Of a stretch of 64,000 nucleotides of DNA, positions 1-8,309 are shown one piece after another. The notes beneath the pieces were generated by a model. The model was not told the DNA's origin. It worked only from the letters and a program-made list of their open reading frames with translations, and searched no databases. The stretch is from Blautia sp. (lineage in GTDB: Bacteria; Bacillota; Clostridia; Lachnospirales; Lachnospiraceae). The stretch spans positions 1-64,000 of the forward strand of contig JARIAQ010000032.1 in the NCBI GenBank assembly GCA_029257775.1, in the 5' to 3' direction. Within the stretch, counting starts at the first letter, position 1, and every line of letters starts with the position of its first letter. The position numbers were made by a program, and so were the translations under genes.

Positions 1-116
1 ATTTTTATTTCTATTATTTCTGTCAATATTTTATTTACCCGATTTTGAAAATCCTTAATGTTTTCCTTTGAAGACATGTGTACTTCTACTTTGATTTCTT
101 TTTTTCTATGCGGCAT
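1..116 (-). CDS. Hypothetical protein, N-terminal part only
   Basis: An open frame begins with an ATG at 116-114 and runs without a stop off the left edge, giving 38 residues that start MPHRKKEIKVEV. A purine-rich GAGAGGA sits about 7 bases upstream, which supports a real start. The peptide is rich in Lys, Glu and Ile. I do not recognise the family. It is transcribed away from the decayed ABC gene at 150. Confidence 0.45.
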   Translation of the reverse strand, partial: MPHRKKEIKVEVHMSSKENIKDFQNRVNKILTEIIEIK

Positions 117-149
117 ATAACCAGTCCTCTCAGGCTGTTATAATAATGT

Positions 150-915
150 ATGAACAACATCATTTTTTTACCACATAGTTTTTATGCTTGCTATTTACCG
201 GATGAAAAAAATACTACACCCTCATCCCTTGAAACACTTTTTCACTTGATATTAGTGCTGTTGTTTCCGCAACTGGCACATCGGCAAATCCACCTTTTTA
301 GATATATTTTGTGGTCTTCTAAAACCAGAAAACGGAGAAATTCTTTTTCAAGGAAAGCCCCTTGATACCTCCATTACCAATATCGGATATATGCTACAAA
401 AGGATCATCTTTTTGAGTGGCGCACTATCTATCGTAATGTTCTTTTGGGATTAGAAATCCAAAAAAAGACTTCTGATAAGGCCTTACAAAGAGTAGATGA
501 TCTTTTAAAAAATTATGGACTGGATAAATTCAAAAACGCTCGTCCTTCCCAGCTTTCTGGTGGTATGCGACAAAGAGCTGCCCTTATTCGCACATTAGCA
601 CTAAATCCTGATATTCTGTTGCTTGATGAGCCTTTTTCAGCATTAGACTATCAAACACGCCTTTCTGTTAGCGATGATATTGGGAAAATAATTAAAAAAG
701 AAGGAAAAACAGCGCTTTTAGTTACTCATGATATTTCTGAAGCAATCAGCATGGCAGATAGAGTCCTTATCTTTAGCAAACGCCCTGCTACCATTCAAAA
801 AATCATACCCATTACTTTTTCTATTCCGAAACGTACTCCTATGGCATCAAGAAATGCACCAGAGTTTAAAGGTTATTTTAATGAAATTTGGAAGGAGTTG
901 AATTCACATGACTAA
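150..915 (+). pseudogene. Decayed ABC transporter ATP-binding gene (SsuB/TauB-like)
   Basis: The downstream part (from about 283) reads as a normal ABC ATPase: GKST of the Walker A, a Q-loop, the signature LSGGMRQR, Walker B LLLDEP and the switch His in VTHD. The 5' part is broken. The start-proximal peptide (MNNIIF... to about 233) is in one frame, a piece reading FSLDIS...VVSATG (about 240-276) is in a second, and GKST onward (283) is in a third. About six residues between the first strand and the Walker A also appear to be missing. An internal ATG at 391 opens 174 residues that lack Walker A and cannot bind ATP. At least two frameshifts plus a deletion within about 60 bases favour decay over a single sequencing error. 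The permease follows with overlapping ends. Confidence 0.75.
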
Positions 916-1714
916 CTTATCCTCCATGTCAGCAAACCAGAAACACTATATACAACGTTTGCGTCGTATTTCTTTTTCTATTCATTTTTTCCGTTTTTTT
1001 ATTCTTTTAGTATTTTTTATATTTTGGGAAGTTTCTACTAGAATGAATTGGATTGATTCTTTTATTTTTTCTAGTCCTTCTCAAATCGCAAAACAATTAA
1101 TAACAACGACAAAAAATGGGACTTTAATTCCTCATATTTCCATTACTCTAACAGAAACTTTCATAAGTTTTATCTTGGTTACTTTGCTGGGTATTGTCTG
1201 TGCTATCATTCTCTGGACTTTCCCAAAACTTTCCAGCGTTTTAGAACCTTATCTTGTAGTACTCAATAGTCTTCCAAAATCTGCCTTAGCACCTCTATTA
1301 ATTGTATGGCTTGGCAGTAATATGAAAACTATTATTATTGCCGGCATCTCTGTTGCTATTTTTGGTGCTATCTTAAATTTATATACAGGTTTTTGCGAAA
1401 CAGATCCTGATAAACTAAAATTAATCCAGACTTTGGGAGGAACTAAAAAAGATGCACTGACAAAAGTAATATTACCAGGTTCTGTCCCTTTAATCCTTAG
1501 TATTATGAAAGTAAATATAGGACTTTCATTAATTGGAATTGTGATTGGAGAAATGATTGGTAGTAAAAGAGGACTTGGATATTTGATTATTTATTCCAGT
1601 CAGGTTTTTCAACTGACTACTATGATTATGGCAATTTTTATTTTATGCCTCATTGCCATTCTTTTATATAGTTTCATTACTCTTGTTGAAAAATATTACA
1701 TTAAAAAACATTAA
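908..1714 (+). CDS. ABC transporter permease (SsuC/TauC-like)
   Basis: This 268-residue inner-membrane protein has about six hydrophobic segments. It carries the EAA-type coupling loop typical of importer permeases (around LGGTKKDALTKVILPGSVP, roughly residues 177-195). The family moves nitrate, sulfonates, taurine or thiamine precursors; the substrate here cannot be told. Its start overlaps the stop of the ATPase reading frame by 8 bases, so the two formed an operon. The permease is intact while its ATPase is broken, and no binding protein is visible, so the system is probably dead or needs a borrowed ATPase. Confidence 0.8.
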   Translation: MTNLSSMSANQKHYIQRLRRISFSIHFFRFFILLVFFIFWEVSTRMNWIDSFIFSSPSQIAKQLITTTKNGTLIPHISITLTETFISFILVTLLGIVCAIILWTFPKLSSVLEPYLVVLNSLPKSALAPLLIVWLGSNMKTIIIAGISVAIFGAILNLYTGFCETDPDKLKLIQTLGGTKKDALTKVILPGSVPLILSIMKVNIGLSLIGIVIGEMIGSKRGLGYLIIYSSQVFQLTTMIMAIFILCLIAILLYSFITLVEKYYIKKH

Positions 1715-1725
1715 TAATTACAAAA

Positions 1726-1764
1726 GGGAGAAGCCAGAATTCGAATTTCTCTGACTTTCTCCCC
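1726..1764. other. Imperfect inverted repeat after the permease
   Basis: GGGAGAAGCCAGAATTC and a near-complementary GAATTTCTCTGACTTTCTCCC form a hairpin. No T-run follows on either strand, so a terminator role is uncertain. It is the only structure in the gap 1715-1837. Confidence 0.35.
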
Positions 1765-1837
1765 ATGCTATACTAAGATGCTTCTTCTATCCATTTAACA
1801 TCCTATAAATCTCTATACTTCATTTATTTGTACTATC

Positions 1838-2767
1838 TTAAATTTCAATATTATTTAGTTCTTCATCTGTTTCTGTTTCTTCATGCTTATGTCCTACTGT
1901 TCCTGCCACTGCATATAAATGAAACTTTGGTTCGTAATAATATTCTTTTACTAAAGAAAAATCTTCAATCTGTCCTGTACTTTCTACATGCAAAAGAGGT
2001 CCTGTACATTCCATCACATAATCACCAATCTGAATATGTTCCTCATCATAAGGTTTAATTGGAAGGTCCTGACGAATTAAATCTAATATTCTTTCTTCGA
2101 TTTCTGCTAAATCAAAAGACGGTTTCTCAGCATAATTAAGCATAAAACCATGTTTAATATCAGATCGGATACATTTAGGTTTCTCAAGATCTTTCACACA
2201 ATAACCAAATAAATCCTCTGCACTGTGCGCCATTTTTCGATAAATTAAAGAATCAAAAACAAGATTTTTTAAATTATCTGGTAATGGTCCAAAAAGAGAT
2301 GGTCTTGTAACAATCACTTCTTCCCCAATTCCAATAAGCAAATCTGCATTTCTTTTCAAAACAGGATATAAGACTTCAAAATGTTCTACAATTACTCTTT
2401 TATTCATGCTTGTTACATTCAGCACTGCTTTTGCAATCTCTTCTAAAGAAACATACTTTCTGGCACTGCGTACATCTACGTGAAAAGTTCTCGGTGTATA
2501 AAAACCTACATCCTCTGCATTCAGCAACGGCATATTTAGAATATCAAATTCGTCATCTGACTCTATCATTTGAATTCCTGGAAACATCCCCTTAATCAGC
2601 ATACTTTTACCTGAATCTTTTGCTCCAATAATTCCAATAATTTTATCAAAGGGATTCAAATACATTTGGGTAATTTTTCTTCCCAATTCCATAACCCTGC
2701 GATTTCCACGAGGAGCAAAAAAGAAGTTATAAAGATTGCATTCATGTCGAACATTATTATAAATCAT
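1838..2767 (-). CDS. P-loop protein of unknown role, linked to suf genes
   Basis: The 309-residue protein has a clear Walker A (GIIGAKDSGKS, about residues 43-53) near its N-terminus. A mixed alpha/beta region follows, then an acidic tail (HEETETDEELNN). From memory it resembles clostridial proteins carrying the odd name 'alanine-tRNA synthetase second additional domain-containing'; that link is weak. I chose the ATG at 2767 because an AAGGAGGG lies 6 bases before it; an earlier in-frame start at 2791 would begin upstream of that site. The gene follows the sufB-like gene by 65 bases with no terminator between, so co-transcription with sufCB is likely. Confidence 0.55.
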   Translation of the reverse strand: MIYNNVRHECNLYNFFFAPRGNRRVMELGRKITQMYLNPFDKIIGIIGAKDSGKSMLIKGMFPGIQMIESDDEFDILNMPLLNAEDVGFYTPRTFHVDVRSARKYVSLEEIAKAVLNVTSMNKRVIVEHFEVLYPVLKRNADLLIGIGEEVIVTRPSLFGPLPDNLKNLVFDSLIYRKMAHSAEDLFGYCVKDLEKPKCIRSDIKHGFMLNYAEKPSFDLAEIEERILDLIRQDLPIKPYDEEHIQIGDYVMECTGPLLHVESTGQIEDFSLVKEYYYEPKFHLYAVAGTVGHKHEETETDEELNNIEI

Positions 2768-2832
2768 ACGACACCCTCCTTCTAATACCAACTTATTGTT
2801 ATTGTAACATAAATCAGCAAAGAAAGCTTTTA

Positions 2833-3750
2833 TTATTTTAAAAATCCGCTGATAATCTGTTCTTCAGCTTCTTCTTCTGTTAATCCAAGTGTCATTAACT
2901 TAATAATCTGTTCTCCCGCAATTTTTCCAATTGCAGCTTCATGAATAAGAGCTGCATCAGAATTATTGGCTGTAATTTCAGGAATAGAACTAATTTTTGC
3001 ATTTCCTACAATAATAGCGTCACATTCTGTATGTCCACTACACTTTTCATTTCCATTTAATACAGACTGAAATAATTGATAAGAATTATCCTTTGCAACA
3101 GAACGAGAAATAATATTTGCTCCTGAGTTTTCTCCATTTAAGTCTACCACAAAACGACTTTCTGCTTTTTGTTCTCCATGTGTCATTAAGCGTTCCATAA
3201 CTTTAATGCTGGCATTTTTATCTAGGCTAACAGTTGTTTTACGAATGGTTGAATCCACACCCTTAATCTGAGCAGTATCCATTTCCATATAACTATTTTC
3301 TCCTACTTCCACAATAGTTTCTGGATTCATAATTCTCTGACCCTTGCCATCACCGCTTCCATAATGCTTTTCTACATATTTAACTTTTGAATTTTTACCT
3401 ATAAAAAAGCTATGAATTCCATCATGCTCACTAGAATCATCTGTTCCACAGTGAATACCACATCCCGCAATAATTGTAACGTCACAGTCATCACCTATAT
3501 AAAAATCGTTATAGACCGTTTCTTTTAACCCTGCTTCACTTAATACAACAGGAATATGGATGCTTTCATTTTTTGTTCCAGCTTTTATTTTAATTACAAT
3601 GCCATCACTGCCCTCTTTAGGAACAATTTCAATATGTTCTGTACTATTTCTTGCTTCTGTTTTTCCATTTGTCCTAATATTGTAAGCCCCTACAGGAATT
3701 TCATGCAGCCCTGCAATCTGTTTTAACATTTCTTTTTGTACATGATCCAT
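2833..3750 (-). CDS. sufB: SufB/SufD-like Fe-S assembly scaffold
   Basis: The protein has 305 residues and the SufBD right-handed beta-helix core. Recognisable stretches include DDCDVTIIAGCGIHC, HTECDAIIVGNA and the C-terminal IHEAAIGKIAGEQI. It is much shorter than classical SufB (about 470). It matches the single short SufB-type subunit found beside SufC in many anaerobic Clostridia and archaea, the minimal SUF-like (SMS) system. The start at 3750 overlaps the sufC stop as TAATG; an alternative start at 3774 would lie inside sufC. With SufC it should form the ATP-driven scaffold on which clusters are built. No sufS, sufU or sufE lies in this window. Confidence 0.85.
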   Translation of the reverse strand: MDHVQKEMLKQIAGLHEIPVGAYNIRTNGKTEARNSTEHIEIVPKEGSDGIVIKIKAGTKNESIHIPVVLSEAGLKETVYNDFYIGDDCDVTIIAGCGIHCGTDDSSEHDGIHSFFIGKNSKVKYVEKHYGSGDGKGQRIMNPETIVEVGENSYMEMDTAQIKGVDSTIRKTTVSLDKNASIKVMERLMTHGEQKAESRFVVDLNGENSGANIISRSVAKDNSYQLFQSVLNGNEKCSGHTECDAIIVGNAKISSIPEITANNSDAALIHEAAIGKIAGEQIIKLMTLGLTEEEAEEQIISGFLK

Positions 3751-4496
3751 TATCTCTGCACTCCCTTCTTCCACATTTCACAGCCTGTATCGGCCTGTGC
3801 TGCATTTAATAATGCTGGCAGTATCTCCTCTTTATTTCCTCTTTTTACTAATTTTCCATCTGCAACAACTAAGATTTCATCTGCCGTATTTAAAATACGC
3901 TCTTGATGAGAAATAATCAAAATAGAACCTTTCTTTTCTTTATGCATCTTTTCAAATACCTGAATTAAATTTTGAAAACTCCATAAATCAATTCCTGCTT
4001 CTGGCTCATCAAAGACAGATAACATAGTTCCCCTTGCCATAACTGTAGCAATTTCAATTCGTTTCATTTCGCCACCGGATAAGCTGTCATTTACTTCTCT
4101 ATTAATATAATCCTTAGCACAAAGTCCCACTTCTGAAAGATATTGACATGCTCCGGACAAAGAAATTTCCTTTCCTGCTGCCAAATTGATTAAGTCGAAG
4201 ACAGTAACACCTTTAAAACGAACTGGCTGTTGAAAAGCATAACTAATTCCATGTTTTGCTCTTTCTGTAATACTCCAATTTGTAATATCTTCTCCATTTA
4301 ATAAAATTTGTCCCTGTGTAGGTTTTTCAATTCCTGCAATAATTTTTGCAAGTGTTGATTTTCCCCCTCCATTTGGTCCTGTAATAGCAACAAATTTATT
4401 ATCCTCAAGAGTAAAGCTTATATTTTCTAAAATTCCTTTTTCTTCGTCTTTAGAATCTTCCGCAACCCGAAAGGAAACATTCCTTAATTCCAGCAT
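3750..4496 (-). CDS. sufC: SufC, Fe-S assembly ABC-type ATPase
   Basis: This soluble ABC ATPase has 248 residues: Walker A GPNGGGKS (residues 40-47), signature LSGGEMKR, Walker B with FDEPEAGID and the switch His in ISHQ. The SufC-type EAGID after the Walker B and the adjacent sufB-like gene separate it from transport ATPases. GGGAGGAAG precedes the ATG. It is the first gene of the operon, with a consensus-like promoter at 4550-4578. Confidence 0.9.
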   Translation of the reverse strand: MLELRNVSFRVAEDSKDEEKGILENISFTLEDNKFVAITGPNGGGKSTLAKIIAGIEKPTQGQILLNGEDITNWSITERAKHGISYAFQQPVRFKGVTVFDLINLAAGKEISLSGACQYLSEVGLCAKDYINREVNDSLSGGEMKRIEIATVMARGTMLSVFDEPEAGIDLWSFQNLIQVFEKMHKEKKGSILIISHQERILNTADEILVVADGKLVKRGNKEEILPALLNAAQADTGCEMWKKGVQR

Positions 4497-4549
4497 TTTT
4501 CTTCCTCCCTGTATATTTATAAATCATTTCGATTTGTCGTCCGTTTCTT

Positions 4550-4578
4550 ATTATATAATTCCCCATCTCAATTGTAAA
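4550..4578 (-). promoter_or_regulatory. Promoter of sufC
   Basis: On the minus strand TTTACA (4578-4573) and TATAAT (4555-4550) are separated by 17 bases. The start of sufC lies about 54 bases downstream. Confidence 0.65.
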
Positions 4579-4594
4579 TGGCTTTTACCTTTTA

Positions 4595-4622
4595 TTTACA
4601 TTTTCTCAATTCATGGTATAAT
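4595..4622 (+). promoter_or_regulatory. Promoter of the Sel1-repeat gene
   Basis: TTTACA (4595-4600), a 16-base spacer and TATAAT (4617-4622) lie 73 bases before the start codon. A short palindrome, CTTGCTTGCAAGGCAAG (4634-4650), lies in the leader. Confidence 0.55.
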
Positions 4623-4695
4623 TAATATCATACTTGCTTGCAAGGCAAGCCACGACTTGAAAATATAAAGTATATAGAACATGGAGATTTTATTT

Positions 4696-5346
4696 ATGAA
4701 TATTCAAAACTTGAATTTTACGGTAGATGAATTAAAAATTTTGGCTGAAAATGGTCAAAAGGATTTTATTTATGCCGTAGGATATTATTATGAAAATGGT
4801 ATCCGAACTTCCATAAATTTAACGGAAGCTGCTATATGGTATGAAAAAGCCGCTCAAAAAGGACATATAGAAGCCGCTATGCGTCTTGCCCTTCTTTATG
4901 CACAAGGATTAGGTGTAGAAAAAAATGAAAAAAAAGCTTTTTCATACATGGAGCAGGCTGCGAAAGCAGGCAATACCAATGCCTTATATAATATGGGACG
5001 TTGCTACGAAGAAGGTATTGGAGTAAAACAGGACTTATCAAAAGCCTTTGACTGGTACAAAAAAGCTGCTTCTGAAGGTGATTTTCGTGCTATGTGTTGT
5101 ATGGGCGGATATTTTTTAACAGGAAATCCCGTTCCTTACGATCCGGCAAAAGCCTTCCAACTTTTTGAAAAAGCTGCAAATGCTAATATTCCAGCTGCTC
5201 AGTATAATCTTTCTGTTTTATACCGCTATGGAGAAGGCATTGAAAAAGACTTAGAAAAAGCTGATTTTTGGCGAATGAAAGCTGCTCAAAATGGTTTTCG
5301 TATGGCTATTGACGAAATAGAAAAGCCTTCTGAACATCAAGATTAA
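4696..5346 (+). CDS. Sel1-repeat (TPR-like) protein
   Basis: The 216-residue protein is built of about five Sel1 repeats of 35-36 residues. Typical pieces are AAIWYEKAAQKGHIEAAMRL and LYAQGLGVEKNEKKA, ending with a partial unit. It has no signal peptide or membrane segment, so it is probably cytosolic. Sel1 proteins act as interaction scaffolds; the partner is unknown. I chose the ATG at 4696 because GGAG lies 9 bases before it; the upstream ATG at 4681 has no ribosome site. It is a single-gene unit. Confidence 0.75.
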   Translation: MNIQNLNFTVDELKILAENGQKDFIYAVGYYYENGIRTSINLTEAAIWYEKAAQKGHIEAAMRLALLYAQGLGVEKNEKKAFSYMEQAAKAGNTNALYNMGRCYEEGIGVKQDLSKAFDWYKKAASEGDFRAMCCMGGYFLTGNPVPYDPAKAFQLFEKAANANIPAAQYNLSVLYRYGEGIEKDLEKADFWRMKAAQNGFRMAIDEIEKPSEHQD

Positions 5347-5362
5347 AAGATACCAAATATTA

Positions 5363-5418
5363 AAATAGAAAGCTATTACACAAAGGATGCATCATTTCGT
5401 GTAGTAGCTTTCTATTTA
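5363..5418. terminator. Bidirectional terminator between Sel1 gene and moxR
   Basis: AAATAGAAAGCTATTACAC and GTGTAGTAGCTTTCTATTT form a long stem of about 18 bp with one mismatch around a loop of about 18 bases. A and T runs flank it on both sides. It should end transcripts arriving from both strands. Confidence 0.75.
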
Positions 5419-5452
5419 TTCATGTCACTATTTTAAAACATCTTTTATTTTC

Positions 5453-6973
5453 TTATAATTCCTGTTCAATCTCTTCTAATTCATCTAAAATTCCCATATA
5501 TTCTTCATGAAATAATAGAGCTTTATTGTATTTATAATAACTATCACATCCATGCTCACTGATAAATTGTAAGCTATATGGACTGGTATTCAGTTCTGTG
5601 ACAAATATAACCATTTCCTGTCCATCTGCAAAAGCTGCTTCCAAAAAATCAAAGGTATTTTGAAGATTTTCACCCAGCGCTTCTATATCTTGTTCTCGTT
5701 TTTCCTTTTCTTCTTGGAATTTTTCTTTTACAGCATCAAAAATGATTTCTTTACTTTCACCTACAATATCCAGTGTATCTGCTGTTTCTTTATAATCTCT
5801 GAAACGTTCTATAGCCTTTAGCCAAATATATTCCTTTTCCTTTGTAAGCTGTTCTGCAACTTTCTGCTCCTCCAGCTTTCGATTTTCTATGTCCAGAATA
5901 TCTCCCATCGATACAGATGCCATTCGCTCATCAGAAAGAGCCTCTTTCCAATTTTTTAACATTTCAAATAACAATTCCATATATTCTTCATGATTATGAT
6001 ATTCACGAAATTTCTCATTTAGTTTTCCTATTAAAAGTCCAACTACACTAAAACGTTCATCAAAGGCTGCCATACGAAGTTTTTCCACTGCAAAGCTTGC
6101 AAAAGTACCTGCAAGGATGGCATCAATCTGATAATCGGTTTGATATTTTGCAAATAATTCTAAGTAATTTGCAAAATCTTTTGCGATTTTCCAATGCTGA
6201 ATATACTGCATAATAACTTCTCTATCCACTTTTTTTCCAAGTTTTTCATACACATATAAAAGCTCCGATAAATCTTCCCAGCCTCTGGCAGTAGCAAACA
6301 TCCTGCCGTCCACACTGGTTTCCACACAATAAAAATTCTCTTTGCGAATATCCAGATAAGAGATTACCGCAGGATGTATACCTGCCTCATAAGCATATTC
6401 CTTCCATACACCGAAATTTTCTTGCACTTCTATCTTCTTGATTCTGTCCAAAGTTACTACATCAAATTCACGAACAGATTTATTATACTCAGGTGGGTTT
6501 CCTGCTGTCACAATTATCCAGCCTTTTGGTACTTGCTGATTTCCAAAGGTCTTACACTGTAGAAATTGTAACATAGCAGGAGCTAAAGTTTCCGATACGC
6601 AATTGATTTCATCAATAAATAAAATGCCTTCTTCTATTCCTGTCTCCTTCATTTTATCATACACGGCAGAAATAATTTCGCTCATGGTATATTCTGTTAC
6701 AGAACGAATTTCTCCACCATATTCTTTTTTCTGAATAAAAGGCAATCCCATGGCACTTTGTCTTGTGTGATGGGTAATGGTATAAGATACCAAATTAACT
6801 TTGCACTCTCTAGCAATCTGCTCCATAATTTGAGTTTTTCCAATACCTGGCGGTCCTATTAAAAGTACTGGTCTTTGTCTAATAGAAGGAATACAGTATT
6901 GTCCCCTTTCATCCTTTAATAAATACGCTTCTATTGTATCTTTAATTTCTTGTTTTGCCCTTTTAATATTCAT
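5453..6973 (-). CDS. MoxR-type AAA+ ATPase
   Basis: The protein has 506 residues. The AAA+ core occupies about residues 1-330: Walker A GPPGIGKT (40-47), Walker B ILFIDEIN, and sensor-1 region VTAGNPPEYN. A Glu/Lys-rich helical C-terminus of about 170 residues follows and is longer than in most MoxR proteins. MoxR ATPases work with VWA-domain partners as chaperones that mature or insert cofactors in target complexes. The VWA partner overlaps it by 11 bases, which indicates coupled translation. It is the last gene before the terminator at 5363-5418. Confidence 0.85.
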   Translation of the reverse strand: MNIKRAKQEIKDTIEAYLLKDERGQYCIPSIRQRPVLLIGPPGIGKTQIMEQIARECKVNLVSYTITHHTRQSAMGLPFIQKKEYGGEIRSVTEYTMSEIISAVYDKMKETGIEEGILFIDEINCVSETLAPAMLQFLQCKTFGNQQVPKGWIIVTAGNPPEYNKSVREFDVVTLDRIKKIEVQENFGVWKEYAYEAGIHPAVISYLDIRKENFYCVETSVDGRMFATARGWEDLSELLYVYEKLGKKVDREVIMQYIQHWKIAKDFANYLELFAKYQTDYQIDAILAGTFASFAVEKLRMAAFDERFSVVGLLIGKLNEKFREYHNHEEYMELLFEMLKNWKEALSDERMASVSMGDILDIENRKLEEQKVAEQLTKEKEYIWLKAIERFRDYKETADTLDIVGESKEIIFDAVKEKFQEEKEKREQDIEALGENLQNTFDFLEAAFADGQEMVIFVTELNTSPYSLQFISEHGCDSYYKYNKALLFHEEYMGILDELEEIEQEL

Positions 6974-8309
6974 GCTCCATTCCTTCCTCCTGTATATAAA
7001 TTTTCATTGCCCAAAACGGCACTTCTACTTCTTGATAATCTTTTTGTATCATAATAAAAGCCGTATCATAAGGTGGCATTTTATCAGGAAAAATCCCTTG
7101 CCCATCTGTAAAATACAAAAGTCCCTTTAATCGAATAAGTTCCTTTTTCTCCTGTAATTTTTGAACATAAGAGAATACCGGACGAAAATCCGTACCCCCT
7201 TTACCTACCAATTCCATACTTTCCATATATCTTTCTAGTTCTTCTTTTGAGGTAATTTTCTCATCTTTTTGAATTTTTTCATCACACTGAATAATATGAA
7301 TATTAATTTTCCTAAAAAAACTCTCTTCTTCTTTTAATATGGCATAGGTTTCCTGCAAAAACCTTTTTACCGCCTCTCCTGAGCAAGACATAGAAGTGTC
7401 AATGGCAATAACAAATTCCTCTATTTTCTTTATTTCTCTTGTTTCCTGAGGCTCAATCAACGGCATATTTCCATAGACCGATAACCCATAACTATAAAAT
7501 ATATAATCAAAAGAATCTGCATCTAAGTGTGATTCTTCTCTTATCACAGCAAACTTTTTCAGGAAAACTCTATAATCCCAAGTTTCCTTATTTTCTACTT
7601 TAATCTGTTCTAAAAATTCTGGAGAACCTTCTGACAAATCTTGTCCAAAAGTTTCCATTTCTGTTTCCATTTTATCACGAATATCTTCCCAGTTTTCCTT
7701 TGGCCTTTCGTTAGGAAGTTGATTTTTATTTCTCTTTGACCATAGATCATGATTGTCTATATGAAACTCTTTGCTCCACATTTTTGCAGTCTCTATATCC
7801 GGTTTTCTCTCTATAAGTTCCTGAAAAATCCCTTCTGCATGAAGAACCTTTCTTTTATTCTTCAATCCTCTGTATAGATTTCTTCTGTCCCAGCTCATGG
7901 ATTTTTTCACACAATGAAAAGATAATCCATCTATAACAGACTCCACTGCAATATCACATGCTGTATCCCACAAAATATCTACAATTTCCCTATCCAAATA
8001 TTTACATGCTCGCCTTTTACGATGTTCTGTTTTTTTCCATAGATGCCCAAAAATACAATGCAATATTACATGTAGATAAGCTCTGTTTACTTCTCTACGT
8101 CCCTCTCGATAAAGTCCTCCAAGATAAGCTGGATGATAATAAAGTCCAATTCCATCTGTTCCTATGGTATCTATTTCTGAATCCATTTGATAACGCAAAG
8201 TAGATAGGGCAACATCTAAAAAGCGTAAATGAAGATACAACTCATTTCTGGCTGATACCAAAATTTTTAAGTTAATGTTCTCTATTCGTTTCTCCTTTTC
8301 ATAATTCAA
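6963..8309 (-). CDS. VWA-domain protein with DUF2201-like N-terminus
   Basis: The 448-residue protein has two parts. The N-terminal half resembles the DUF2201 putative metallopeptidase domain. The C-terminal VWA-like domain (from about residue 290) has an intact MIDAS start DTSMS and a later GGTD. Where a zinc peptidase would have HExxH, this protein has HVILH (residues 80-84), with Val for Glu, so peptidase activity is unlikely. It overlaps the LRR gene before it and the MoxR gene after it, making a coupled set of three. The role is likely substrate recognition for the MoxR ATPase; the target is unknown. Confidence 0.8.
   Translation of the reverse strand: MNYEKEKRIENINLKILVSARNELYLHLRFLDVALSTLRYQMDSEIDTIGTDGIGLYYHPAYLGGLYREGRREVNRAYLHVILHCIFGHLWKKTEHRKRRACKYLDREIVDILWDTACDIAVESVIDGLSFHCVKKSMSWDRRNLYRGLKNKRKVLHAEGIFQELIERKPDIETAKMWSKEFHIDNHDLWSKRNKNQLPNERPKENWEDIRDKMETEMETFGQDLSEGSPEFLEQIKVENKETWDYRVFLKKFAVIREESHLDADSFDYIFYSYGLSVYGNMPLIEPQETREIKKIEEFVIAIDTSMSCSGEAVKRFLQETYAILKEEESFFRKINIHIIQCDEKIQKDEKITSKEELERYMESMELVGKGGTDFRPVFSYVQKLQEKKELIRLKGLLYFTDGQGIFPDKMPPYDTAFIMIQKDYQEVEVPFWAMKIYIQEEGMEHEY

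Noticed and set aside
150-390. Programmed frameshifting to make a full ABC ATPase
   Set aside because: At least two shifts in different places plus missing residues would be needed, and no slippery site or stimulator is obvious; decay is simpler.
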